This document shows, piece after piece, positions 1 through 6,728 of a DNA stretch of 32,432 nucleotides. The first letter of the stretch is position 1; every line of letters begins with the position of its first letter. A program made the translations under genes and the position numbers. The notes under the pieces were generated by a model, which worked only from the letters and a program-made list of their open reading frames with translations, was not told the DNA's origin and did not search any database. The DNA is from Rhodospirillales bacterium 20-60-12 (GTDB lineage Bacteria; Pseudomonadota; Alphaproteobacteria; Acetobacterales; Acetobacteraceae): assembly GCA_002255495.1 (NCBI GenBank), contig NCAP01000019.1, positions 1 to 32,432 of the forward strand, in the 5' to 3' direction.

Positions 1-17
1 TCCCGATATGCTTCAGG

Positions 18-809
18 TTAAGGAGTGGCAGCATGGGCAAAAGCAGGGCCCGCCGTCCGCCAGATCATGTAGGCGGCAACGGTGAAGATGATACCTGCAA
101 AGACACGGTTTAGCGTTGCCCGCTGACCGGCCAAGCCGATCGCGAGTTTCATGCCGAAAAATCCACCTAATACACCGCCAAGGATGAATTCACCGGCGAC
201 AATCCAATCAACGAGATGCGACGATGCATAATTGATGCTCGTGGCCAGCCCAAAACTACCGACCGACAATAATGACGATCCGATCGCATTGATCAGCGGC
301 ATACCGGTTGCGAATATCAGGCCCGGCACGATCAAAAATCCGCCGCCGATACCGAAAAAGCCGGACAGGACACCGACAATCAAACCCGATATCAGCGTGC
401 GGGCCACCCGCTTGGGCGTCAGAGTCAGATCCGTATTATCACCCCCCCGACGCGGCCTGAGCATCAATACGCCCACAACAACCATCAGGACCGCAAACAA
501 AAATAGCAATTTCTGTCCATCGACCGCCTTGCCCAGAGTTGAGCCGACGAAAGCGCCGAGAATCCCAGCAACTGCAAAAATAGCTGCAATCGGCCAGCGC
601 ACAGTGCCCGCCCGCGCATGACTGCCAAGATTGATAAAGGCGTTCGCGGCGACCGCGAGCGCGCCAGTGCCGATAACCAAATGCGGGTTGCGCATGCCAA
701 CCACATAGAGGAGCAATGGCGTCGCTAAAATCGATCCGCCGCCGCCGATCAAGCCCAATGAAAATCCAACGAATAATCCGCAACCAACAGCCAAAAGATC
801 AGTAAGCAT
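18..809 (-). CDS. TauE/SafE-family sulfur-compound permease
   Basis: An integral inner-membrane protein of 263 residues with the two-fold repeat typical of the TauE/SafE (former DUF81) family. A Gly-rich motif near the N-terminus (GLIGGGGS) recurs in the second half as GFFGIGGG, and about seven to eight hydrophobic segments span the chain. Family members are proposed to export sulfite or related organosulfur anions; the exact substrate here is an inference. I start it at the ATG at 809, which overlaps the TGA of the upstream regulator gene by one base (TGATG); a TTG one codon earlier is also open. It is the last gene of a four-gene minus-strand operon with a persulfide dioxygenase-like protein, a peroxiredoxin and an ArsR regulator. 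Exporting sulfite made by persulfide oxidation would fit that context. The family call is secure, the substrate is not. Confidence 0.88.
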   Translation of the reverse strand: MLTDLLAVGCGLFVGFSLGLIGGGGSILATPLLLYVVGMRNPHLVIGTGALAVAANAFINLGSHARAGTVRWPIAAIFAVAGILGAFVGSTLGKAVDGQKLLFLFAVLMVVVGVLMLRPRRGGDNTDLTLTPKRVARTLISGLIVGVLSGFFGIGGGFLIVPGLIFATGMPLINAIGSSLLSVGSFGLATSINYASSHLVDWIVAGEFILGGVLGGFFGMKLAIGLAGQRATLNRVFAGIIFTVAAYMIWRTAGPAFAHAATP

Positions 810-1210
810 CAAGGTATTTCACGGGTAATAGCAAACACACCGCAAGCGATGTCGCGCGATTGTTTGGCGAGTTTGATGTCAACGGGATTTTGAAGCGCTG
901 CGGCATTGAGGTCGCCCATCATGGCTGCCTGCAGCACGCCCAAAATCGGTGCGATACGCGGGTCGGCCAATTGATATACGATGTTGCGTGACACACGCTC
1001 AGTGGTCACCAATCCGGCGGTGCGTAATTGGCCCAAATTCTGTGATAGACTCGGCTGACGCAAGCCAAGCTCTGCTTCAAAAATGGCAACCGCACAAGGC
1101 CCTTCGACCAGCCGGCATAATATTAAAAGCCGTTGTGGATTGGCCAATGATTTAAGAAGCTCTGCGGCGTTCTCAGCACAACTCACAAGTTCAGCGAAAT
1201 TACTCACCAT
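809..1210 (-). CDS. ArsR/SmtB-family HTH repressor, BigR/SqrR-like
   Basis: A 133-residue winged-helix repressor. The core has the ArsR pattern of a helix ending LLILC, a recognition region around RQPSLSQNLGQLR, and a wing ending in IVYQL. It carries no ArsR/CadC metal-binding box (CxC near the recognition helix). Together with its neighbours this points to the sulfide/persulfide-sensing BigR/SqrR subgroup. Cys32 (in LLILC) sits where the first sensor cysteine of that subgroup lies. The second sensor position, 66 residues on, is Met97/Met98; other cysteines are Cys11, Cys39 and Cys123. I chose the ATG at 1210, two bases after the peroxiredoxin stop. A TTG at 1216 would overlap that stop as TTGA. 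Likely autoregulates the operon from the AT-rich promoter upstream of 2738. Subgroup assignment rests on recalled alignments and context. Confidence 0.82.
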   Translation of the reverse strand: MVSNFAELVSCAENAAELLKSLANPQRLLILCRLVEGPCAVAIFEAELGLRQPSLSQNLGQLRTAGLVTTERVSRNIVYQLADPRIAPILGVLQAAMMGDLNAAALQNPVDIKLAKQSRDIACGVFAITREIP

Positions 1211-1212
1211 GA

Positions 1213-1875
1213 TCAAGACTCGACTTTCACGCGGCCTGGCTCACGTTGAAAATACCAGGCATCGGGGCTTTTAGACTCTCGTGAAGTCGCCGCTTCCATC
1301 GTCATCGGCGGCGCTAATATTGTGGGCTCACCCGGGCGCCAATTGGCCGGGGTAGAGTGGCCGGTCGCGTCATTTTCCTGCAAGGCCGCCAGGAGCCGCA
1401 AGGTTTCCGCCACATTGCGTCCCGTGCTCATTGGATAAAAGAAAGTCGCCCGTATCGTGCCCAAAGGATCGATCAGGAAGCTCGCCCGCACGGTTGCTGT
1501 GCTGTCGGAGTCAGGATGGATCATGCCATAGGCTCGCGCCATGGCCATGGAAATATCTTCGACGATCGGGAAGTTGATCGAAACATCGAAGTTTTCCTGA
1601 ATGCTCCGCATCCAGGCCAGATGTGAGAACAGACTATCGATCGAAAGCCCGAGGAGAGAGCAGTTCATCGCCTTGAATTGCGGTGCGGCTTTGGCAAGCT
1701 CAATGAATTCAGACGTGCATACCGGCGTGAAATCCGCGGGATGAGAAAATAAGTGCAACCATTTGCCGCGATAATCAGCAAGGCTGCACTCACCCATTGT
1801 TGTGCGGGCGCGGAAATCGGGGGCCGGCTCTCCAATCAACGGAGGCCGGCTGTAACGCACTGTCGTTTCATTCAT
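1213..1875 (-). CDS. Peroxiredoxin, 1-Cys/Prx6-like
   Basis: A 220-residue thioredoxin-fold peroxidase. The active-site signature PADFTPVCT places the peroxidatic cysteine at residue 53. The long C-terminal extension containing PANWRPGE is characteristic of Prx6-type (AhpC/TSA, 1-Cys) enzymes, which reduce hydroperoxides or peroxynitrite with an external thiol. Cys30 and Cys72 are the only other cysteines and the C-terminal arm has none, so no typical resolving cysteine is evident. It lies two bases after the stop of the persulfide dioxygenase-like gene and directly before the regulator. It is therefore almost certainly co-transcribed in the sulfide operon, where it could remove peroxide or act on persulfides; the latter is speculation. 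Cytoplasmic, with no signal peptide. Confidence 0.9.
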   Translation of the reverse strand: MNETTVRYSRPPLIGEPAPDFRARTTMGECSLADYRGKWLHLFSHPADFTPVCTSEFIELAKAAPQFKAMNCSLLGLSIDSLFSHLAWMRSIQENFDVSINFPIVEDISMAMARAYGMIHPDSDSTATVRASFLIDPLGTIRATFFYPMSTGRNVAETLRLLAALQENDATGHSTPANWRPGEPTILAPPMTMEAATSRESKSPDAWYFQREPGRVKVES

Positions 1876-1877
1876 GA

Positions 1878-2738
1878 TTATAACGTGTCCAATGGAAGTT
1901 TCAGATAACGCTTACCATTTCCCGCAGCAGCGGGCAGATCACCAGCGCGGATATTGATTTGAACTGATGGTAAAATCAGGGTCGGTGCCGAGAGTGTTTT
2001 ATCGCGTGCCTCGCGCATGGCGACGAACTCATCCTCGGTGATACCTGCATGAACGTGAATATTATGCGCCCGCTGATCGGCAACCGTGCTCTCCCACGCG
2101 ACCGGCCGACCACCAGGCTGATAATCATGCGCTGTGAATACGCGGGTTTCGGGTGGCAAAGCGAGAATTTTCTGGATCGAACGAAATAAAGTATGCGCAT
2201 CGCCGCCGGGAAAATCGCACCGAGCGGTGCCATAATCAGGCATGAAAAGCGTATCGCCCACGAAAACAGAATCGCCGATCAGATACGCCATACAGGCAGG
2301 AGTGTGACCAGGCGTGTGAATTGCGCGCGCTTTGATCGTGCCGACGGCAAATTCCTCATTATCGGCAAAGAGATGATTGAATTGCCTCCCGTCTGTCGGG
2401 AAATCCGGCCCGAGATCGAAAATCTCTGAGAAATTCCGCTGCACCTGGTCAATATGGTCGCCAATGGCAATCACACCGCCGACATGGCCTTGAATGTAGC
2501 GAGCGGCCGAGAGATGGTCTGCATGGACATGGGTCTCAAGCAGCCATTGCACCTTCAGCCCGCGCTCTTTCACCTGGGCAATCAGGGCATCCGCAGACGC
2601 GGTGGAAAGGCGCGCCGCTTTGGGATCGTAATCCATAACCGAATCAACGATCGCGGCTTCCAATGTCTCACTATCGACAAAAATATAACTTAAGCTTGAC
2701 GTCGCTTTGTCAAAAACCGGTATAATCTCGGATGACAT
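1878..2738 (-). CDS. Metallo-beta-lactamase-fold persulfide dioxygenase (Blh/ETHE1-like)
   Basis: A 286-residue MBL-fold protein with ligands HVHADH at 70-75 (His70, His72, Asp74, His75), GHTP with His145, Asp162 in VGDTLF, and His204 in TAHDY. The element TARCDFPGGDA around 171-181 and the overall layout match the ETHE1/Blh group. Those enzymes are non-haem iron sulfur dioxygenases that oxidise glutathione persulfide to sulfite and glutathione, using the two-His/one-Asp subset as iron ligands. No fused rhodanese domain is present at either end. It is the first gene of the four-gene operon. The start ATG at 2738-2736 is preceded by GGGAG, and a plausible sigma-70-type promoter lies upstream. 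A hydroxyacylglutathione hydrolase-like role is the alternative, but the neighbours favour persulfide oxidation. Confidence 0.86.
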   Translation of the reverse strand: MSSEIIPVFDKATSSLSYIFVDSETLEAAIVDSVMDYDPKAARLSTASADALIAQVKERGLKVQWLLETHVHADHLSAARYIQGHVGGVIAIGDHIDQVQRNFSEIFDLGPDFPTDGRQFNHLFADNEEFAVGTIKARAIHTPGHTPACMAYLIGDSVFVGDTLFMPDYGTARCDFPGGDAHTLFRSIQKILALPPETRVFTAHDYQPGGRPVAWESTVADQRAHNIHVHAGITEDEFVAMREARDKTLSAPTLILPSVQINIRAGDLPAAAGNGKRYLKLPLDTL

Positions 2739-2766
2739 TCAGGGCTCCCGAATAATCTTATAGATT

Positions 2767-2795
2767 TTCATATATCATTATTATCATATAGTCAA
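2767..2795 (-). promoter_or_regulatory. Candidate promoter/operator of the sulfide operon
   Basis: On the minus strand a TTGACT -35-like hexamer (2795-2790) is followed after 17 bases by TATGAA (2772-2767). The spacer is nearly pure A/T and carries a direct repeat ATGATA-N3-ATGATA, a possible repressor site. The surrounding 60 bp are much more AT-rich than the window. A second symmetric element, ATTC-N9-GAAT, lies at 2737-2753 over the start codon and RBS. Confidence 0.45.
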
Positions 2796-2900
2796 CGATA
2801 ATATTAAGCGTGCCTCAACGGACACTTAACCGGCAATGCGAGGGTAAAATGTCGCTGTTCAGCGCGCCGGCGGCGGCTCATTCATCCCGGATCCGGACGC

Positions 2901-2931
2901 AAGGGAACTCAGGGCAGTCCCTGAGTCCCTT
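2901..2931 (-). terminator. Hairpin downstream of the acyl-synthase gene
   Basis: AAGGGAACTCAGGG and CTGAGTCCCTT form a long stem with one bulged A and a short loop, about 10 bases past the stop of the minus-strand gene ending at 2941. No clear T-run follows on either strand, so it may be a weak terminator or an mRNA 3'-end stabiliser rather than a classical intrinsic terminator. Confidence 0.42.
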
Positions 2932-2940
2932 ATATATGGA

Positions 2941-3798
2941 TCATGCGAAAGACGGTGCGTGCATGACTTCGCCAAGGTTCGGCATCGAACGATTAGCATT
3001 CAAGCCTGGCCCCACCATAATGGCTGCTTGGTTGGGTGTCTGGTCGAATGTCGGCGCTTTTGGAAAAACGGAGATTAAATCACCGCGATTTAAAGCGGCG
3101 TAGGCGTCATCTTCCAGCGAAACTGCGTCCAAAATTGAGACCGATTGCTTAACACCTTCATAATTACGCAGGAAACACGCCATCAAGCCAGTCAGAAAAT
3201 TCAGCCCCGGGTATTCCCGCGGCTCTTCGATCTTCTGGAATCCCATACGGCGGTAGAATTTCGCGTGATTGGGGCGAACGGCGGACAAGACAGCATCCGC
3301 CTGGGCCTCCAAGACAAGATAACCAGCGATCCTAAACAGGGCGGAGACGATCTCATTGTCGGAAGCGAAATCGGGGTGCCGGGTCAATCGAGTGATTTCG
3401 ACGGCCCTACCCATTTGGCCGCCGGGACGCAAGCCGCGCAGTAATTCGAGTATTTCTTTGCGAAAAATGTCCGCAGCCGGTATCTGATCGGCCCCGTAAG
3501 CTTGGCTGGACGGATCGAACACACAAACCCGAACAGAGCCTGCCGGGACGAAATTCTTATAGACAACAATTGTCTTTGAATTTGTATATTCGTCGTATTT
3601 GTCTGAGAACAATCCGTCCGGTCTCGCATCAATATAACCGTGAGACAGATATCCATCATGGCGTAACGCATAGGCTTCACGGCGAGTGGTCTCGTTAATA
3701 GCCAGACGAGCGTGAATATTCTCGGACTCACCCAACCGTGCCCAGTTGTGGCGCGCCTTGGGCTGAGAGAGAGCAGATTGTGCAGTGACATGATCCAT
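2941..3798 (-). CDS. FeeM-like N-acyl amino acid synthase (GNAT/autoinducer-synthase fold)
   Basis: A 285-residue protein recognised as an N-acyl amino acid synthase/FeeM-type acyltransferase. The N-terminal part has the conserved RREAYALRHDGYLSHGYID pattern, followed by DKYDEY and a SVRVCVF strand. EITRLTRHPDF in the centre is the counterpart of the EI(S/T)RL motif of LuxI/FeeM folds, and SAVRPNHAKFYRRMGF is a GNAT-like acyl-CoA/ACP-binding stretch. Family members link a fatty-acyl chain from acyl-ACP to an amino acid; donor and acceptor here are unknown. I start at the ATG at 3798 because AAGGGG lies about ten bases upstream; the frame stays open for 24 further codons but without such a site. 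About 50 residues at the C-terminus look low in conserved features. It is divergent from a GGDEF-EAL gene with about 146 bp between starts. Confidence 0.72.
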   Translation of the reverse strand: MDHVTAQSALSQPKARHNWARLGESENIHARLAINETTRREAYALRHDGYLSHGYIDARPDGLFSDKYDEYTNSKTIVVYKNFVPAGSVRVCVFDPSSQAYGADQIPAADIFRKEILELLRGLRPGGQMGRAVEITRLTRHPDFASDNEIVSALFRIAGYLVLEAQADAVLSAVRPNHAKFYRRMGFQKIEEPREYPGLNFLTGLMACFLRNYEGVKQSVSILDAVSLEDDAYAALNRGDLISVFPKAPTFDQTPNQAAIMVGPGLNANRSMPNLGEVMHAPSFA

Positions 3799-3944
3799 TT
3801 TGGATATCCCCTTGTCTGTGATACTTATATATAGCCAATCTCTAGCGTGGGTTGAAAAAAAAAAGCCCATGCACTTAAAGATTTATGGACCAAATGTCTG
3901 TTCGGTAGGACCTGATATGATTTTTAGACAAGAGGCATCCTGAC
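3799..3944. promoter_or_regulatory. Divergent intergenic region with A10 tract
   Basis: About 146 bp separate the divergent acyl-synthase and GGDEF-EAL starts. It holds a run of ten A (3855-3864) flanked by short TGGG/CCCA arms. A TATATATAAG-like element about 30 bp upstream of the minus-strand start is a candidate -10. TATGAT, about 25 bp before the plus-strand GTG, is a candidate -10 for the other gene. I cannot assign -35 boxes with confidence. Confidence 0.35.
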
Positions 3945-6302
3945 GTGCCATGGACCTTCAAATCTTCAAATCTAAGAAAGCTGATCAGTGATACTGATCA
4001 GATACCGGAGGACCTCGTCGCTCGGGTTCAGATCGAGCAATTAACTGCGCGGTCTCGCATCACCAAATCCATGATCGTTCTTGGAAGTTTAACAGTCCTG
4101 GGGCTTGGCATCGTATTCCGGTGGCAATTCTACAATATCATGGTGTTAGCCAGTCTTGTCGCAGTTCTAATACTTTATTGTATGTTGTTTGCATTGGCGC
4201 AGATTTGGCTGGGAACAGCAGACAAAGAAAAAAATATAAAAAGGTTTAAAACTCTACTTATCATACAATTGCTTATTCTCAGTTCTGCCTGGGGATTTGC
4301 AATCGTTACTTTAATGTCAACGGCCAATGATCCGGAGCAACTCCTTGTATTCGGCTTATCTATTGGCTTGATATCAACTTCTGTTTTCTCCGGGCCGATC
4401 TATTACTCGCTTTCATTCTGGTTCCCCATCACCATCGGCTCATTTCTGGCTCTCTATAGTATTGGCTACAATAGCGAGGATGCACCCGTAATTTGCCTGT
4501 TTGGATATTCGATTGTTGCCTTTTACTCGATCGTATATTTCAACCGGCGACTAACCGAGCGCACCGTCAACATCATCCGCATCGAGCAAAACAATGATCT
4601 GATCACTATTTTGCTCCGCGATTTTGAGGAAAATGCCAGCGACTGGTTGTGGGAAACCGACGACAATCTGGTCTTGCGGCATATTTCAAGCCGGTTCAGT
4701 GAGGTGGCCAACCGGCCTGCCGAGCATCTTGCTATACCCCTGACTGTGCTGTTGCGCGATGCGGCGGCCTCATCGCGTGACCGCCCCGATGAGGAGGGGT
4801 TGAACCAGCCCATCAAGAGTCTCATCAACCACCTGGAGAAGCGCGAGGCGTTCCGCGACATGATCATACCCGTGGTGATCAATCAGGAGCGCCGCTGGTG
4901 GTCGATGACCGGCAAGCCGACCATCGATGGTCATGGCCGTTTCCTCGGTTATCGCGGCGTCGGCTCAGATGTGACAATTGCGCGACTATCGCAAGAGCGG
5001 GTCACATTTCTGGCCGCTCATGACAGCCTGACCAAACTTTCCAACCGTGATAGTTTCGGCGATGCGCTGCTGCAGGCCTGCCAGAACCAGTCCGGCCACG
5101 GTGCAGCACTGCTTGCCCTCGATCTTGATGATTTCAAGGTCATCAATGATAGTTTTGGTCATGCGGCGGGCGACTCCATGCTGCAGGTCGTGGCGGAGCG
5201 GATTTGCAGCTGCATCCGTGATGGCGACATTGCCGCCCGGCTCGGTGGGGATGAATTCGCTGTCCTTTTGACCTCCGGCAACGCCGCTGAGGCCGTCATC
5301 GTCGCCAACCGAATTATCGAAAAAATCAGCATGGTGTCGCAGTGCGACGGTTTGATGATGCAAATCGGCGTGAGCATCGGCATCGCCGTTACCCCGGCTG
5401 ATGGTCATACGCCCGATATATTGATGAAAAATGCCGATCTTGCGCTATACCGCGCAAAAGCCGATGGACGCGGGACATGCCGGCTGTTCGACCCGGAGAT
5501 GGACCGCAGGCTGCAGGACGACCGAAGAATTATCGCCGACCTGAAGCTTGCCTTTCAGCGGGACGAATTGGAGCTTTATCTGCAGCCGATCATTGATTTG
5601 ACCAATTTCAAAGTGGCTGCCGTCGAAGGGCTGATCCGCTGGAACCACCCGCTGCGCGGCCTGATGCAACCCGATGATTTTATCGGGATCGCCGAGCAAT
5701 CCGGCGTTATTGTCCAGTTGGGTGCCTGGGTCATCCATCAGGCCTGCCTGATCGGCAAATCGCTGCCGCAAGGCATGACAATTGCGGTCAATGTATCGAC
5801 CATTGAGCTGCGCGACAATGGACTCGTGGATATTGTGCGCGACGCCTTGATGGCAACCGGATTCCCACCACAACAGCTTGAACTGGAAATTACTGAATCG
5901 GTAATGCTGGATAATTCAGGCCATAGCATCGAGAATCTGTGGCGACTGCGCGCGCTTGGTGTGCGGATCGCCTTGGATGATTTCGGCACTGGCTATTCAT
6001 CGCTCAGCACATTGCGGAGCTTTCCGTTCGATAAAATGAAAATCGACCGCTCCTTCATCGGCAATCTGAACGAGAGCAAAAATGACACCGCAATCATTCA
6101 GGCCATCATCGGGCTCGGGCAGAATCTGGGCATCCTGATCACGGCCGAAGGTGTTGAGACTGACAGTCAGGCAGCAACCTTACAGCATTATGGCTGCACT
6201 CTGGCCCAGGGATTCTTGTTTTCCCAGCCGGTTCCGGCCGGCCAACTGGCCGCCTATATCGATGTCCGAAACAGCCTCGCTGCCGCTCTGTCCGATCATT
6301 GA
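3945..6302 (+). CDS. Membrane-anchored PAS-GGDEF-EAL cyclic-di-GMP protein
   Basis: A 785-residue bifunctional-type c-di-GMP enzyme. About six hydrophobic segments lie between residues 43 and 200, followed by a PAS-like domain (about 225-345, ending in GYRGVGSDVT), a GGDEF domain (about 350-515) and an EAL domain (about 525-775). GGDEF is canonical at 434-438, with an inhibitory RxxD site at Arg425-Asp428 five residues before it. The EAL signature reads EGL at 561-563. The remaining catalytic-motif positions, VNVS, LEITES, DDFGTGYSS (678-686), KIDRSF and AEGVET, are intact, so both cyclase and phosphodiesterase activity are possible. The start is GTG at 3945 with AGAGG upstream; the nearby ATG at 3950 is out of frame. 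The membrane region is not a type I can name. Being divergent from an acyl-amino-acid synthase suggests sensing or responding to an acyl signal, which is inference. Confidence 0.93.
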   Translation: MPWTFKSSNLRKLISDTDQIPEDLVARVQIEQLTARSRITKSMIVLGSLTVLGLGIVFRWQFYNIMVLASLVAVLILYCMLFALAQIWLGTADKEKNIKRFKTLLIIQLLILSSAWGFAIVTLMSTANDPEQLLVFGLSIGLISTSVFSGPIYYSLSFWFPITIGSFLALYSIGYNSEDAPVICLFGYSIVAFYSIVYFNRRLTERTVNIIRIEQNNDLITILLRDFEENASDWLWETDDNLVLRHISSRFSEVANRPAEHLAIPLTVLLRDAAASSRDRPDEEGLNQPIKSLINHLEKREAFRDMIIPVVINQERRWWSMTGKPTIDGHGRFLGYRGVGSDVTIARLSQERVTFLAAHDSLTKLSNRDSFGDALLQACQNQSGHGAALLALDLDDFKVINDSFGHAAGDSMLQVVAERICSCIRDGDIAARLGGDEFAVLLTSGNAAEAVIVANRIIEKISMVSQCDGLMMQIGVSIGIAVTPADGHTPDILMKNADLALYRAKADGRGTCRLFDPEMDRRLQDDRRIIADLKLAFQRDELELYLQPIIDLTNFKVAAVEGLIRWNHPLRGLMQPDDFIGIAEQSGVIVQLGAWVIHQACLIGKSLPQGMTIAVNVSTIELRDNGLVDIVRDALMATGFPPQQLELEITESVMLDNSGHSIENLWRLRALGVRIALDDFGTGYSSLSTLRSFPFDKMKIDRSFIGNLNESKNDTAIIQAIIGLGQNLGILITAEGVETDSQAATLQHYGCTLAQGFLFSQPVPAGQLAAYIDVRNSLAAALSDH

Positions 6303-6330
6303 TGACGGATCAATATCAGAGCAACTTAAA

Positions 6331-6357
6331 GCGTGATGTTGTAAAACGATCACGCTC
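6331..6357 (+). other. Inverted repeat after the GGDEF-EAL gene
   Basis: AGCGTGAT at 6331-6338 and ATCACGCT at 6350-6357 are a perfect 8-bp inverted repeat around an 11-base A/T-rich loop, 28 bp after the stop codon. It precedes a larger hairpin at 6386-6419. It could be part of a 3'-end structure; no T-run follows. Confidence 0.4.
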
Positions 6358-6385
6358 TGTGCCCATTTTGTCGATCAATTTCATT

Positions 6386-6419
6386 GGTTTAGCTGGAGTC
6401 AAGTGCCTCCAGTTAAACC
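6386..6419. terminator. Hairpin between convergent genes, likely bidirectional terminator
   Basis: GGTTTAGCTGGAG and CTCCAGTTAAACC form a 13-bp stem with one G-U pair and an 8-base loop. It sits between the stop of the plus-strand GGDEF-EAL gene and the stop of the minus-strand GlsB-like gene, where a shared terminator is expected. Runs of T are short on both sides, so efficiency is uncertain. Confidence 0.6.
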
Positions 6420-6428
6420 TCTATTGAT

Positions 6429-6686
6429 CTAAAGCCGGCGGCGGCCCATCAATGCATGATACAGCACGAGAACGACAATCGCCCCGATAATGGCAACAAA
6501 TAGACTATAAAGATTAAAGCCAGTCACCGGCGCTGCACCGAGTGCGGCAAAAATATAGCCACCCACGACAGCGCCGACGATGCCGAGCGCCATGTCGAGC
6601 AAGGGACCCTTGCCACCATTATCGACCACGCGGCTGGCTATGTAGCCAGCTATCAGGCCCAGGACGATCCAACCGAGCAGTGACAT
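6429..6686 (-). CDS. GlsB/YeaQ/YmgE-family small membrane protein
   Basis: An 85-residue protein with three hydrophobic segments separated by short loops. It begins MSLLGWIVLGLIAGYIASRV and contains the Gly-rich second segment GIVGAVVGGYIFAALG, the hallmark of the GlsB/YeaQ/YmgE (transglycosylase-associated, Tag) family. Members are stress-induced inner-membrane proteins in many bacteria; the molecular role is unknown. GGAGAG lies just upstream of the ATG at 6686. It is 42 bp downstream of the hpnL-like gene on the same strand and could be read through from it or have its own promoter. The family match is strong from length and topology. Confidence 0.9.
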   Translation of the reverse strand: MSLLGWIVLGLIAGYIASRVVDNGGKGPLLDMALGIVGAVVGGYIFAALGAAPVTGFNLYSLFVAIIGAIVVLVLYHALMGRRRL

Positions 6687-6728
6687 GAGTGCGCTCTCCG
6701 TTCAATGAATTGCCCAGGAATAGCTTGA

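Noticed and set aside
2810-3103. Open frame of 97 codons on the plus strand
   Set aside because: It crosses the 3' end of the acyl-synthase gene, has no recognisable domain and no good RBS; it is a shadow of the opposite strand and a hairpin region.
2941-3798. Possible LuxI-type acyl-homoserine-lactone synthase
   Set aside because: The protein is longer than LuxI and its pattern fits the FeeM/N-acyl amino acid synthase group better; no luxR gene is adjacent.
6339-6351. GTTGTAAAACGAT also found at 15741-15753
   Set aside because: A shared 13-mer is expected by chance several times in a window of this size; the flanks differ.
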